Positions 35,036 to 45,872 of a DNA stretch of 64,000 nucleotides are shown piece after piece. Source of the DNA: Lepas anatifera (Eukaryota; Arthropoda; Thecostraca; Lepadidae); NCBI GenBank assembly GCA_034440635.1, contig JAOTON010001041.1, forward strand, positions 1 to 64,000. The letters run 5' to 3'. Positions within the stretch are counted from its first letter, which is position 1, and every line of letters starts with the position of its first letter. The translations under genes were made by a program, and so were the position numbers. The notes under the pieces were generated by a model. It did no database searches, was not told where the DNA came from, and saw only the letters and a program-made list of their open reading frames with translations.

Positions 35036-36033
35036 TTAACACGAACCTCGTCTGGCATGACGCGCCCCGCTGGGGGACGAATTTCGCCCCCCCTATCTCA
35101 TAACCCAGGAAAGCTAAATAAAAATTACGGACGGCGCTCGAAAGCTCTTAAAGAGACGAAGAGAAATTAACGAAGTATTTTTATGTCAGGTCAATATTCA
35201 GGTCAGCATAGGTCAAAGAATGTTCTATAGGCTTACAACAGAGCAGGATACGTTTCCCCTCTAGATATTTACTCAGTGGAGCTAAAGAAAACATCTTTGC
35301 ATCATGGGATGCCTCTCATCGTGGCAAATCGAATGGTGCATAATATGACCTTGCTAGGTCAAATTGTGAAGATGGCCTGACATCGAGCTAGGTCAAGGTC
35401 ACAGGGTGACCTGGTGTGGTTATACTGCATATCAATCGACTCCCCGCGACAATATAAGCACAATGCAAGCAAAATAGGAGCTTTATCTCAATTCAGTGAG
35501 AAATTATTGGCAAAACAATCACTGTATACTCCTGTGACCTGACATGACCTTTGAGAGGTCAGATGGTCAAAAACTCAACTTTATGGTCAAGATCGTGGTA
35601 GGAATACACGGTTTGAGGATTTTCAGGTTGATGTATCCAGTAGTCACTGAAAACGAGCCATTTCAATTTTTCACCTAGACTTATAATGGGGCGACCAAAA
35701 AAATTGACCCCACCTTAGGTCAGCAATATCAAAATTCCATTTGTAGGCCTTAATGACCTCATCATGTTGTGAAAGTTTCATAATGATCGGCTGGCTGATG
35801 CTCCTTAGGCGCCGCTTCAATATCGTAATCTTAGGTTTTGAGGTCGGGTCACTTGACCTTGAATAGCTCCTTGACCTAACATGACCTTAAATAAAAAATT
35901 TGGTCAGATGTGTAAAATTAATCAGGGATAAGGTGCTGTAAATTTCGTTGTTCTGCGTCTCTTTGTTTTTGCGTTATCTGGGGAAAACCAGGAGGGGGGC
36001 GAATTTCGCCTCCCCCAGCGGGGCGCGTGTTAA
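35036..36033. mobile_element. TTAA-flanked MITE (family 4)
   Basis: TTAA lies at 35036-35039 and 36030-36033. The inverted termini share CGCGCCCCGCTGGGGG and a GCGAAATTCGCC block. The left end has about 18 extra bases after TTAACACG. The interior is dense in AGGTCA/TGACCT words. It lies inside the 34074-38430 element. Confidence 0.75.
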
Positions 36034-36424
36034 CGGTAAAGGTACGGAATCGGCTGAAGGCTAGGAGGCGCTGACCACCTCCCCCACAGTTTAAAAGCTA
36101 AGGAGGTGGCCGCCCCCCTGCCCCCGCCTCCTGCGCTTATGGCCGGGGCCATAAGAACTAAGTTTAAGTTGGGGGCCAGGCCAGATCGACAAGGAAAATG
36201 TAGACCAATGGAAGCGTACGGTGACAGGTGCAAATATAAAACAGTAGCAACTATATTTTTTTCGTTGCTGCTTTCAACCAGAGCAATTTACCCCCAATAC
36301 ATAACATGTATAGTTCGTCCCAAAAGTGTTAGGGGGCAGCTGCCCCTCCCTGTCCCCTGTCCCTGACCTTAGCTGCTAATTGTTTCCTCCCTCGGTGTTA
36401 AGTGCCAGGCAATAAGTCTGATAT

Positions 36425-37326
36425 ATAACCCGCGCCCCGGTGGGCCTCCGTGCCATCTCGGCTGGGATCTTTGAACACCCCCCTTCGAAATCGGCTCCTA
36501 TGTGGGATAGCGAAAAAATGCGAATGCTGGTGGATAGCTCATACATATTCATGAAGAAAATATATTAGTCACTTTTAGGCTCAGTTCAATATTAAGGTCA
36601 TTACAGGCCAAAGAAGGTTGCATTTTGAGTGAAATTTTTGGGCTCTAGCTTCTGACAAATTTGAGTTAGAATAATTTTTTAGGCACCATTTGCATCCTCT
36701 CATCACAGTAAATCCAATGATTATGATATGAGCATACTAGGTGAAAACAAAAATGACCTGAACTCAGGTCAGATGAAGGTCACTTTAACCTAGCATAGTC
36801 AATATGCATATCAATCGAATTGCAATAGAAATCCAAACGCAATGGTATCAAAATAAAAGCTGTATCATCATTTCATGCAAAAATATTAACCTAAGTCTGA
36901 AAACCTGCTTAAGTAGCCCCAGATGACCTCTCAGAGGTCACAGGTCAATAATTGCAACATGAACCTGGAAAGGGGCCCATGATACTACGATTTCGAGAAT
37001 ATGAAGGTGTTCACAGCTTTATCTACACAAATGCAACCCAATTTCTGTTATTTCCATGTATTTCCAGTGGAGAGGTCATGATCCGTACTTGGCATTATGC
37101 CATCAATATGAAAAATCTCTGAACATTTTTGTAGCACTCAGTAGAATCATTATGTGGTATAAGTTTCAACCCGATAGAATCACCCATTTCTTATGTATGC
37201 CATCTTGTTGCGAAATTGATCAAGGGTAAGGTGTGCCACGTACAGTGGCTCTTCACGCCGCCGTTTTTTCGTGCTACCGGAAAAACCCAGGGGGTGTTCA
37301 AACACCCCCACCGGGGTGAGGGTTAA
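36425..37326. mobile_element. TTAA-type MITE (family 5)
   Basis: The left flank is ATAA (one change from TTAA) followed by CCCGCGCCCCGGTGGGCC. The right end is GGTGTTCAAACACCCCCACC, then GGGGTGAGGG before TTAA at 37323. The paired TTGAACACC words form a subterminal inverted repeat. It aligns by eye with the larger, interrupted copy at 48004-49429. A short fragment of this end type sits at 21565-21620. Confidence 0.72.
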
Positions 37327-38430
37327 TATGGTGGGTGCTGACTCATTTTAAACCAGACCAAACCTGTACTTAATAAACAGAGCTTTTGGAATATTTTATC
37401 TTTCTGGCAATAAGCTGGGAGATACAACGTGGCACAGGCTTCTTTTTATTCCAAAAGCCACTGTTGCACTCTCTCATTGAAAACAGCTGACATCTTCAGA
37501 CAACGCAGCACACCCTACAGCACGGGACATGGGATCGGCTGGGACTGAGCGGGCAGCATGACCCGACCTCCCGGGCATGTCTGCCTGTCGCAAAAGCGTC
37601 ACCACCGATCGAAAACGGAGGGAGGGAATTTCCAATAAAATTCAAACGCAAATAAACAATAAAAAACATGTTAAACGCATGTTATCGTTTGCAAGGCGCT
37701 GCTTTGATGTTTTTTTTTTATTTGGAAGGTTCTCTTCAAAAAAGAATCGTTTAGGTTGAGTTGATGTTAACATTTATCCAAGAAATTAGCCCTGATATTG
37801 ACCCGACGGTTTATCGCCGCGTGTTTACCTTCCAACTGCAAACCCACTCGGCTGCATCTGTCCCTGTCATAGGCGCAGGAACTAGGGGCAGGTGGCGGCG
37901 GCCCCAAAATTTTGGACTGAGGACAGTGCCTCCCCAACTTTGAGACGATTATGGACTTGACAACAAAGCAAGTGATGGGCAAATGACGGCTGGCCCCACC
38001 AGCTGTAACGGCCTTAGTCCCCCTCCCGAAACTGAAAAGAGAACTCTTTTAACTCTTCTAACTTTATTGCGCGTATATGACCCCTGCCCGACAACCCATT
38101 GGAAATAATCACTCAAAGAACAATATCCCTGCCGCCCACACGCTTCCTGCGCCTATAGTGACGAGGCTACACGAGTTTCCCCCGCTTTGCTTAGATAAAC
38201 GGCTATTTCATAAAACTTTGCGGATTAGCGGCACTGTTTCAGGTATTTCGCGAACTCCCTAGTGAATCCGCGGACACCCGGCTTTGTTTCAGGTGTTCCG
38301 CGGACTCACTAAACAAACAGCCGGAATTCCACGGATTTACGAGCGTTCTTGGGAATCCGCGGAATCACTAGGAGATTCGCTGACTCACTAGGAAATCCAC
38401 GGATTCCCGGATTTCGCGGATACACTGTAA

Positions 38431-40403
38431 CATATGTACCGTGTACCAATCCTGTCATTGGTGACCGACCCAGTTTCAAAGCGCTACCATATATCCTCTC
38501 ATGTTGTTGTTTGCAGAATGACAATGAAAAGACAAGTAGTGGGTCCATGGCACATATTTATAAACAAATATTACCGAACAACGACAGTAAGTATAACTTT
38601 GGGGGCTGTTCATAAATTACGTCACCCTCCGAGCGGAACGGGTGTCGGCTGAAGGGTAACGTGCCGCAACGTGGTCACGGGGGAGGGGCTGGACAAAGGT
38701 GACGTGCAATGACACAGGGTAGACTTTTCCCTCCTGCCTTTTTTACGTTTTTATTTTTTGCTGTTAAGTTATGTTGTGGTTGCTCAGAGAAGGTGGAGGT
38801 TCATAGGATTAGGAAAGTGGCGGGAAGCCATTACCCATGAATTCTCCTTTAGGACGCCAGTGGCTAGGAATTGCAGACTAGAAAACCCCTTAAAAACTTT
38901 CTGTGGCACCGTCAGGCTATTGGGGATTTTTGGAGTGGCATGGTTTCGATGGAATGTGCTGAATATGTTGGCGTAAACTGCATGCTCCTACGTACTAGCA
39001 TTTGTGAATGCGTTATGCAATTGTGAGCCCCAACCACTGTCCTGAATTGCTTCTCAGTGAGCATACTACTTATAACGTCTGAGCTATAAAGTAATCACCG
39101 CACTCTACATATTTTTACATAAGCATATTTTACCGAAAACTTTTGTAATATTTGTCCCCGCTTAACATCGACAACACCAGAGCAAGGGAGCGGGATGCCT
39201 TTGGTGGGAAAGGTTCGCCGAAAAGTAGCTTCAAGACATGGGGGTCCGCCTAAAATGCGAGGCAGTGATATTTATAAACGAGGCATATATAAGCGAGGCA
39301 GTATATAAGCGAGGCAGTGGGTCCGTCCAATAATAAAGCTACGTTGTGGGAGGGTCAGGGGTCAACATGGACGTTGAAAGTAGGACGCGTAACCCCTCAC
39401 AAATCAAGGGAAACATGCCCGAGATTTTAGGTCTCAGCCCAGGTTATTTTGCTTTTCCCTGTCCTGAAAATTGGCTTCTCCTCCCCCTGCCCACTCGTCA
39501 TCGCCAGACCGGTCCGTCTCCTCCAACAAAAATTCAGCGGCGATGCTTCCGGGTCTAGTTGCACCCCTGGCTGCTTGGGAGTTTGTGTCACTGAATGTCC
39601 AGCGCCAAGCCGTGTTCGGAAAGGTGTAATCACCCATGTCGCTCCAGTGCAGAGGTGCTGTAGGCGCAGCCTTCCCCTTGGGAAGTTGTCGTCTCAGGTC
39701 TCAGAGCGACTGATATTGTTGATACTGTGAGACCTTTTCTCTTTTTATTACTCTGTTTTTAAGGTGACATTCCATGTAGGTAAGGGAGCTTCGTCAGTCA
39801 TGAACCGCTACTTTGTCTGCACAACCAAGCAATAATGTGAGTGACACAGAATAACGAATGTATGAGCAACAGTATAAAGGGAAATGCTAAACTGTATCAG
39901 GAGCATCGAAAAACTTCCCAGGTACAGCGTTGCCAAAACGCATGAGGGCTAAATAAAATCTAGTCATGGCTTTTAGCGCTCATTTCGCTGTAGTTATAGC
40001 AAGGATGCAACGTGGGTGCTATATGGGCGCTTTATGACCACACTGGATGGCGCACCCCTAATAGCTAACTAAGGATGCAACAATAATTTAATTCATCGAC
40101 TCAGCATCCGGATTTAAACACAGTGGGTTTAATCAATACGACCATAAACAGCTCTTAGAAATTTCTGAAACGAACAGCCACAGCAAGTTGAAGGCATACT
40201 AATACTGAAACACTTCCCTAATCACTGCACAGTGAAATATATGGTGATAAGATTTCGTTTGAAGTTTCAAGAACCACTTACTCTATTTTCTCTTAAACAA
40301 TTGTAAGACTTAATCTGCCTCGGCAGGCTAACTCTTCAATAATTCATATAATAAAGATAAACGTTGATAAGTTTTGAAGTGCTGCGGCGAGGGGCATGAT
40401 GAT
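38431..40403. other. Unassigned stretch with transposon-end fragment
   Basis: 38603-38625 (GGGCTGTTCATAAATTACGT) resembles a terminus seen in many animal DNA transposons, but I could not find its partner. 39270-39320 has short GCGAGGCAGT repeats. Overlapping ORFs at 39346-39730 on both strands show no domain. Confidence 0.3.
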
Positions 40404-40482
40404 GAGTTGCTAAGATGTTCCCTGGCCTCTCCCCTCGAATCCGGAAATGTAAAAAACACTAAAGATTATATATTCGGGCTAG

Positions 40483-41767
40483 ACAATCATTCACAATCAT
40501 TCACAGAATATTGATACTTTTGGCCTGACCAAAGACGACATTTCTAAACTTCTCGACCAGTGTCTGAGTGACAATGTTTTCTCATTTGGGGATCAGTACT
40601 ACCGACAAAAATTAGGGTTAGCTATGGGGAATCCATGTGCACCTGCCTTGGCCATTCTGTTCTTAGATATGTTTGAAACCAATACGTTAGCTACATGTCT
40701 GTTTGAAACCAATACGTTAGCTACATGTCCTGTCAAACCAGAGTTCTTGGTAAGTATTGACGATTATGCAGGTATCTTCTCGCATGGGCAGGAAGCTTTG
40801 GATGACTTCCTTAGCTACATGAACAGTAGACATCCACACCTAAAATTTACCATGGAGCACACGGGTAGTGGGAGTGGGGTGCCCTTTTTGGATACATTAG
40901 TCACAGCAGAAACACACGGCCAAAACACTAAGATAGAGACAGAGCTCTACATCAAACCAACCAACTCGGGAATCATCCTCCATAGTACATCTGCCCATCC
41001 CACGTCTACGAAACACAATATTATCCGAAACATGTTCCACAGGGCTATGGATAACTCATCGGGCGCAGAGAAAGAGAGAAAAAGCGTAGATAAGATTTGG
41101 AATCTGCTTCTAAAAAATGGGTATCATACAGGGCTTCTCAGGCGTTTGTTGGGGGAGGTTAGACTAGCTAGGACAGGTAACGGAAGGTGCAAGAAAAAGA
41201 AAGAAGGCTCAGATTCTTATGATGGGTTCTTGACTTTGCCGTACGTAGACGAGCAGCTACTCTGTAAAATAAAAAAGGTCGTAAAGAAATCTAACCTGAA
41301 AGTACATATAGCCTGGAAGAATAACAAGAAACTTAAGTCGTCATTGGTTGGTCGGCCATTTCTAAGCCAAAATGTCCTGGGGGTCAGAGGTGTCATTTAT
41401 GCAAGTCAGGTTTTAAAGGCGGCGACTGCACACAGAAAAAATTAGTGTATCAAATAGACTGTAGACTGTGTAACCAGGATCCAAACAGGGCTCAATACGT
41501 AGGGGAGTCGATGAGGCCCGTCCGATTGCGATTTAACGAACATTTGCGGGACGCGAAAAATACAACTAGGAACACACCTCTAGGAGAACACACCTCGAGA
41601 AGCATGCAGCACAGGACACTTAGGCTATATCAGAACCACTTGAGCTAAAAGTAGTTCATCGGGCACGTGATCATCCAGATAGAAAGATAGCCGAATCCAT
41701 AATCATTCAGGATCGTCATCCCAGCCTTAACGTACAAGGAACGTCCTGGCCTATTATGCGGGTCTAG
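40483..41767 (+). pseudogene. Penelope-like reverse transcriptase with GIY-YIG endonuclease (broken)
   Basis: The open frame starts after a stop at 40480 without an ATG of its own; homology is convincing from about 40504. In order it shows the RT motif around LGLAMGNPCAPALA, the catalytic region SIDDYAGIF (family usually has Tyr before the Asp-Asp), then LKFTMEH and VPFLDTLV. The frame ends at 41445. The zinc-binding Cys motifs (CHLC, then DC) and the endonuclease motif YVGESMRPVRLRFNEHL lie in another frame, which needs a one-base shift near 41370 in a short A run. A second shift near 41645 joins the tail ending at 41765-41767. The N-terminal RT motifs are absent. It is a dead, 5'-truncated copy; such enzymes copy element RNA into DNA at a nicked target. 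Confidence 0.88.
40671..40730 (+). repeat. In-frame 30-bp tandem duplication inside the RT
   Basis: Two 30-base units (40671-40700 and 40701-40730), identical except for the last base, encode FETNTLATC twice. It lies between the motif with GNPCAPA and the Asp-Asp motif, where spacing is normally tight. Confidence 0.97.
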
Positions 41768-41849
41768 GATAGGCTATCACTTAACAGCAGTGTCTTAAGA
41801 GGTAAGGGAGGGATCAGCGCAAGTATATGTGTTCTGGAGTAGGACTTCC

Positions 41850-42480
41850 TTACATTATTGATAGTGTTATTGATGCTAGACGTATATGCTTTTGACGTTT
41901 AACTTTGGGCCCGATATACAGTCTGGAAAAAAGGGCTATGATGGTTGAATTAGTTTAACTAGTCAGAAGTGATGGACTTAGGTCACAGGTAAGGCTCAGA
42001 TTTTTTTAGGTAATTTATCTTTGATAGTGCTTTTCTGCAACCAGATGTATACTCATTCATCGCTTAACGTTGGGCCAGAGGTACAGGCTGGGAAAAAGGG
42101 TTTTTTAATGATTGATCAGATTAACTAGCTCAAAGAGATGGTTTGATTTTAGGGGTACGTACTGGGGTTGGGATTTTTGAAATATGCAACTAATTATTGA
42201 TAATACTTTTCTGCAGCTAGACGTATACCCTTTCGACACTTAACGTTGGGCTAGAGGTACAGGCTGAGGAAAAGTATTTACCAATGATTGATCACATCAC
42301 TAACTATATAAGTTGCATTTGTTTAAGAGGTAAATACTATGGGCAAGGGTTGTTGAATAAGTAGAGTATAAAATTGATAATGTTTTTTTGCAGCCACACG
42401 TATAGTCCTTCGACGCTTTACGTTGGGCCAGAGGAGCAGGCTGTGGAAAATGGGTTTATCAATTACAAAAAAGTTTACCT
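41850..42480. repeat. Four tandem ~170-bp repeats
   Basis: Landmarks TGATAGTG/TGATAATG, then GCTAGACGTATA, then TTAACGTTGGGC, then AGGTACAGGCTG recur four times (GTATA landmark near 41880, 42046, 42223 and 42400). Identity is moderate with indels. The array follows the endonuclease remnant and probably belongs to the 3' region of the Penelope-like element. Confidence 0.85.
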
Positions 42481-42867
42481 TGACCACTAGGTACAATCTT
42501 AACTAAATAATTCGAGGGAGGCTTTTATTGTAAAAATATAGCATCATGTTAAAGGGGAAAGTATGCAGTCTTTACACCGATCTAGTATCACGTCTACTAG
42601 TGCTAAATAGGTAATTTTTGGTTAGCATTTTAGCTGCAGTCGACGGCAAAAAGTAAATAATAAGAACAGAAGTATTCAAATACCCGATTAAGGTACTTCA
42701 GCGAGTTTTTCATTGTTAATCAAAAGCTAGTGTTTGGCTGAAATAATAGAAAAGTCTGTCACAAATGCTGGTCTAGGTTTCTTGTATTGTCGGCATTGCT
42801 TTTAGGTTAGAGGTACCAATATCGTTGTTTTAAGAGTTTGAAGTGTTGTAATGAGCGTGAAAGTCAT

Positions 42868-43118
42868 GATGATAATGTTATAAAAAATTAACCGGCAATC
42901 GCTCATAGTATAATGAAATTGAAAATGCCAAATAGTATATTGATATTTCGACGGCGTGTCTTCTTCAGGAGCAAGTTTTGAATTTGAGCAAGTTTTGAAC
43001 TTATCAAAACTTGCTCCTGAAGAAGACACGCCGTCGAAATATCAATATACTATTTGGCATTTTCAATTTCATTATACTATGAGCGATTGCCGGTTAATTT
43101 TTTTATAACATTATCATC
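42868..43118. repeat. Near-perfect 113-bp-arm hairpin
   Basis: The arms 42868-42980 and 43005-43118 are inverted copies differing by one A/T-run indel, with a 24-base spacer that itself contains a direct GCAAGTTTTGAA repeat. Each arm holds a hammerhead-like core reading outwards: CTGAAGA (43017-43023), a short GAC/GTC helix, then GAAA (43036-43039). No pairing partner for helix I is seen, so activity is doubtful. It looks like two Penelope-type terminal units joined head to head. Confidence 0.88.
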
Positions 43119-43248
43119 ACAATATCCTTGTTGTCACGACATCCAATCTTATTTTTAACGATTCATTCTAAAAGGCATTTTTGTGTGAAGCTCAATTCGA
43201 GGTCTGGCTATACTAGGACTGAGAATTATTGATATTTACTCCACGATT

Positions 43249-43271
43249 CTGATGAAGGGCTGTGCCCGAAT
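43249..43271 (+). ncRNA. Degraded hammerhead-like core in Penelope-type terminus
   Basis: CTGATGA (43249-43255) is followed by a 4-bp GGGC/GCCC helix with loop TGT and then GAAT (43268-43271) where GAAA is required. It sits at the inner edge of the inverted end of the Penelope-like element, the usual place of such ribozymes. The GAAA to GAAT change should inactivate it. Confidence 0.4.
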
Positions 43272-43338
43272 ATATAATCTTCGGTGTTTTTTACATTTCC
43301 GGATTCGAGGGGAGAGGCCTAGGAACATCTTAGCAACT

Positions 43339-45393
43339 AATAAAGATAAATCTTACAAATTCCAATGCATAATAGGTTTAAAAAACAAACTGATCTAAAT
43401 TCGTGTAAGAATATAGATAGGTGGCTGGCTCGCCATAACATTTGGCCCCTCTTAAAATGTTCCGTCGGGTAGGTACCTAAGCAGGAGGCTGACCGCGTCC
43501 CTACAAGTTAAGACAACGTGGCTACGCCAATGTTGCGCCCCTAATCCCCCCTGGATCCGCCACTGGGTATATTGTTTCCTAACAAAACAGAAAGCATAGC
43601 CAAGAGGATTATACGGCGACCCGTTGATCGGTGTTTTCTATAGGGAACTTATCATGTCCTCCCTGACTAGGTAGTTTTTTGCAACCAAAATAGGTTCCTA
43701 ATGAAAATAATAAGTCAATTTGAAAAACTCCTGGCTACGCGACTTTCCTTTGCTTTTTTTGACCCGGCTTCAATGGCAGCAAATATGACTTCAGTGCTGC
43801 ACCCAAAGTCAGAAAGATCCCGCTGTGCACTCTCAGCTTGCACCCTCCCCCTCCCCATGAGTAAAATGACCGAGACTGCCCCGGGACAGGTCAGTGATGG
43901 ATCAAGCAAGTTAGCATAGTGTAAAACTCTAAGCCGTATTTGCGTGAATTCTTGCATCTAACAAGAGCATCATTCGACTCTTCCATCAAACTAATCATCG
44001 ACTGCCTGCTTTATTCACCAAGCAAATATCAATGCTTTCAGCGCGGCGCAGCGGGCAGTATTTAGTTGCTTTGATTCCCAAACACGAATCAATGTTGTTC
44101 AAGCATCTCATTTTGTCATCGGGCTCCTTTTACGACCCAAGAAAGAAAGTCATTTGCGGGTTCCAATGCCCTTTGGAATGTAAATAGCATCAGGCCTTTT
44201 GACAGGCCTCTGAACCAAACCACATATCTCGTCTGTTTACGAAGCTCTGGTTTCAGCAGTGGGATGTTTCTTTGCGGGATCCCTAGATCTTCAAATATGT
44301 TTATGGCGACAGCAAACATGGACTCTTCCTTTAGCATGTTTAAATCAAATTTGGAAGTGGACAAACGACATGAGACCACAGCTTTCTTATTACATATTTA
44401 TTAAAAACATATTGTTTAAAACATATTATTACATATTTATTAAAAACATATTTGGCATCAGACATGGTTGTAGGGTTTTTGGGCGAGATTGTACACTTTG
44501 GTGTTATTGTCATGTAGGACGTATAATTTTAACACGGGCTGGGGAAGCTCTAGGGAAACTTTCAACATGTGCGACATATCACGATTAAAGTATGGGTAGC
44601 AATAATTTCGAGATCATATATTTTTTCTGTACCACGGAATTCCGGTTCAGATCCTGAGCAAGGACAATGAGCTCCGTAGGTGACTTCAGACCAATATTTC
44701 AGCGGAGCTAAATTGTCATATATTTTGGCGTAGGCATGTGGGTGCCCGGACACTCCTGATGAAATTTCGAAGAGATGTTAAGGAATTCTTTTAATTTCGT
44801 GTTTTCATTTTAAACAAGCCTATAGAAAGAGTGATAGGGTGATACAATTAATATCATGGGCTATTAACGCATTCAAATTTGGGCATCCCCAATCATTTTA
44901 AAATATCCACACCCATGTCCTGGAGAAAAAAGTACCGAATGCAGAAACTTTCGCCTCGGTTTTCTAGCTGTCTGAGGTCCCTCGTAGTACCATTCAAGAC
45001 CTTTGCTAGTAAAAAAGGCATTAAACAGCTATCCAGCGAGCGCGCAGCACCCGTCCTGTCACCCTAAATATGACAATGTTTACGTATGAGCGACACGGCC
45101 CGGCCCGGTCCCACCCAGTCCAACAGTCACGCTGATGAAAGCTATATTATCTGAAAGGACGCAATATACACTGGCGCGGTCCTTGTCATGTTTTAGGGTC
45201 TGCCATGTTTTAGGTTTAGACATGGTCTTTGCCTGATCAATTCAATTACTGACTGAACAAGTTAGGGATGAATGGGGTGTTGGCGGAGCTTGTGACACGT
45301 GAAAAAGCAGGGGCATGTCAAATTGTCAAAATTTCGTCACCCATTAGTCATAACTCAATTTTGCTCATCTGAATACGCCCCAACTTGGTGTAC
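43339..45393. other. Unassigned stretch with repeat fragments
   Basis: 43498-43566 carries a MITE end (GGATCCGCCACTG) like that at 32463. 44381-44452 has a direct repeat of TTATTACATATTTATTAAAA. No gene recognised in either strand. Confidence 0.35.
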
Positions 45394-45546
45394 AGGCAGT
45401 GGTGCAGCCAGGATTTGGCTTGGGGGCTAGGCTCCAGACTGGGCCCTCTGCAGCTTGATGGGCCCTCTCCCTCCACAGGGGCGTAGCCAGGATTTCGCTG
45501 AATGGGGGAGGGGCGAGGGTGGCACCAAAATTTACCTCTACAATGG
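45394..45546. mobile_element. GTAGCCAGGATTT-type MITE fragments
   Basis: CAGTGGTGCAGCCAGGATTT near 45396 and CAGGGGCGTAGCCAGGATTT near 45476 are two direct copies of a common animal hAT-MITE terminus. The second is interrupted by the SINE that follows. Confidence 0.5.
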
Positions 45547-45736
45547 GGGGGATGATGTGGCTTAGTGGATAGCACCCTTGTCTTCTAAGCCACCGGTCCC
45601 GGGTTCAAGTCCCGGCGGAGCCTCTGAATAAGTTGATCTGATCCCTAAAATCCCTTCCAACAGGGTGAGAGTTGGCGACGCGGTATGACCCTGGCAGTTG
45701 GTGTGTCGTTAAACCCCAACAATTATTATTATAATT
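45547..45736 (+). repeat. tRNA-derived SINE with intact target duplication
   Basis: The best SINE copy here: CCTCTACAATGG at 45535-45546 and 45737-45748 is a perfect 12-bp target-site duplication. It has an A-box-like stretch (GTGGCTTAGTGGATAGC), a B box (GGGTTCAAGTCCC) and a body with GCGACGCGGTATGACCC. The tail is GTCGTTAAACCCCAAC followed by ATT repeats. It is a non-coding pol III-transcribed retroposon, copied in trans by a LINE. It is inserted in an older MITE. Confidence 0.92.
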
Positions 45737-45872
45737 CCTCTACAATGGTGCCAAAAAGGGCCCAGAAATATTTCTGAAGAAAAAAACGCTTGAGGGGCGC
45801 AGGCGACGACTGTCAAAAACAAACTGCTTCAATTAATTAATTTTCCATAGGAACTAACCCCAAAAAGTTTCT

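Larger units (their letters stand above)
34074..38430. mobile_element. 4.4-kb element with ~200-bp inverted ends
   Basis: TTACAGTGTATCCGCGAAAT at 34074 is mirrored by CACTGTAA ending at 38430. The inverted arms run for about 200 bp (to about 34290 and from about 38225). Each arm is built from degenerate sub-repeats of TCCGCGGA and CACTAGG words. The inside has no transposase and holds three other elements (34624-34902, 35036-36033, 36425-37326). The flanks share ATATGTA, but not exactly adjacent, so the target duplication is unresolved. Confidence 0.75.
40404..43338 (+). mobile_element. Decayed Penelope-like element with inverted ends
   Basis: A 75-bp block at 40404-40479 recurs inverted at 43265-43338 (shared core CCTCTCCCCTCGAATCCGG and TATATTCGGGC). 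Between them lie a reverse-transcriptase/GIY-YIG remnant (40483-41767), four tandem ~170-bp repeats (41850-42480) and a hairpin (42868-43118). Penelope-like elements are known for repeated and inverted terminal pseudo-LTRs, which matches this layout. The 5' part of the coding region is missing. Confidence 0.75.

Noticed and set aside
34560..35103. 159- and 163-codon plus-strand frames
   Set aside because: Both overlap in different phases across the GGATCC-ended element and the start of a TTAA MITE.
32463..43566. A single 11-kb element bounded by GGCGGATCCAGG ends
   Set aside because: These ends are common solo MITE termini here; no target duplication or shared body supports one element.
45123..45160. 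Hammerhead-like CTGATGA followed by GAAA
   Set aside because: No helix II between the motifs and no helix I or III pairing.
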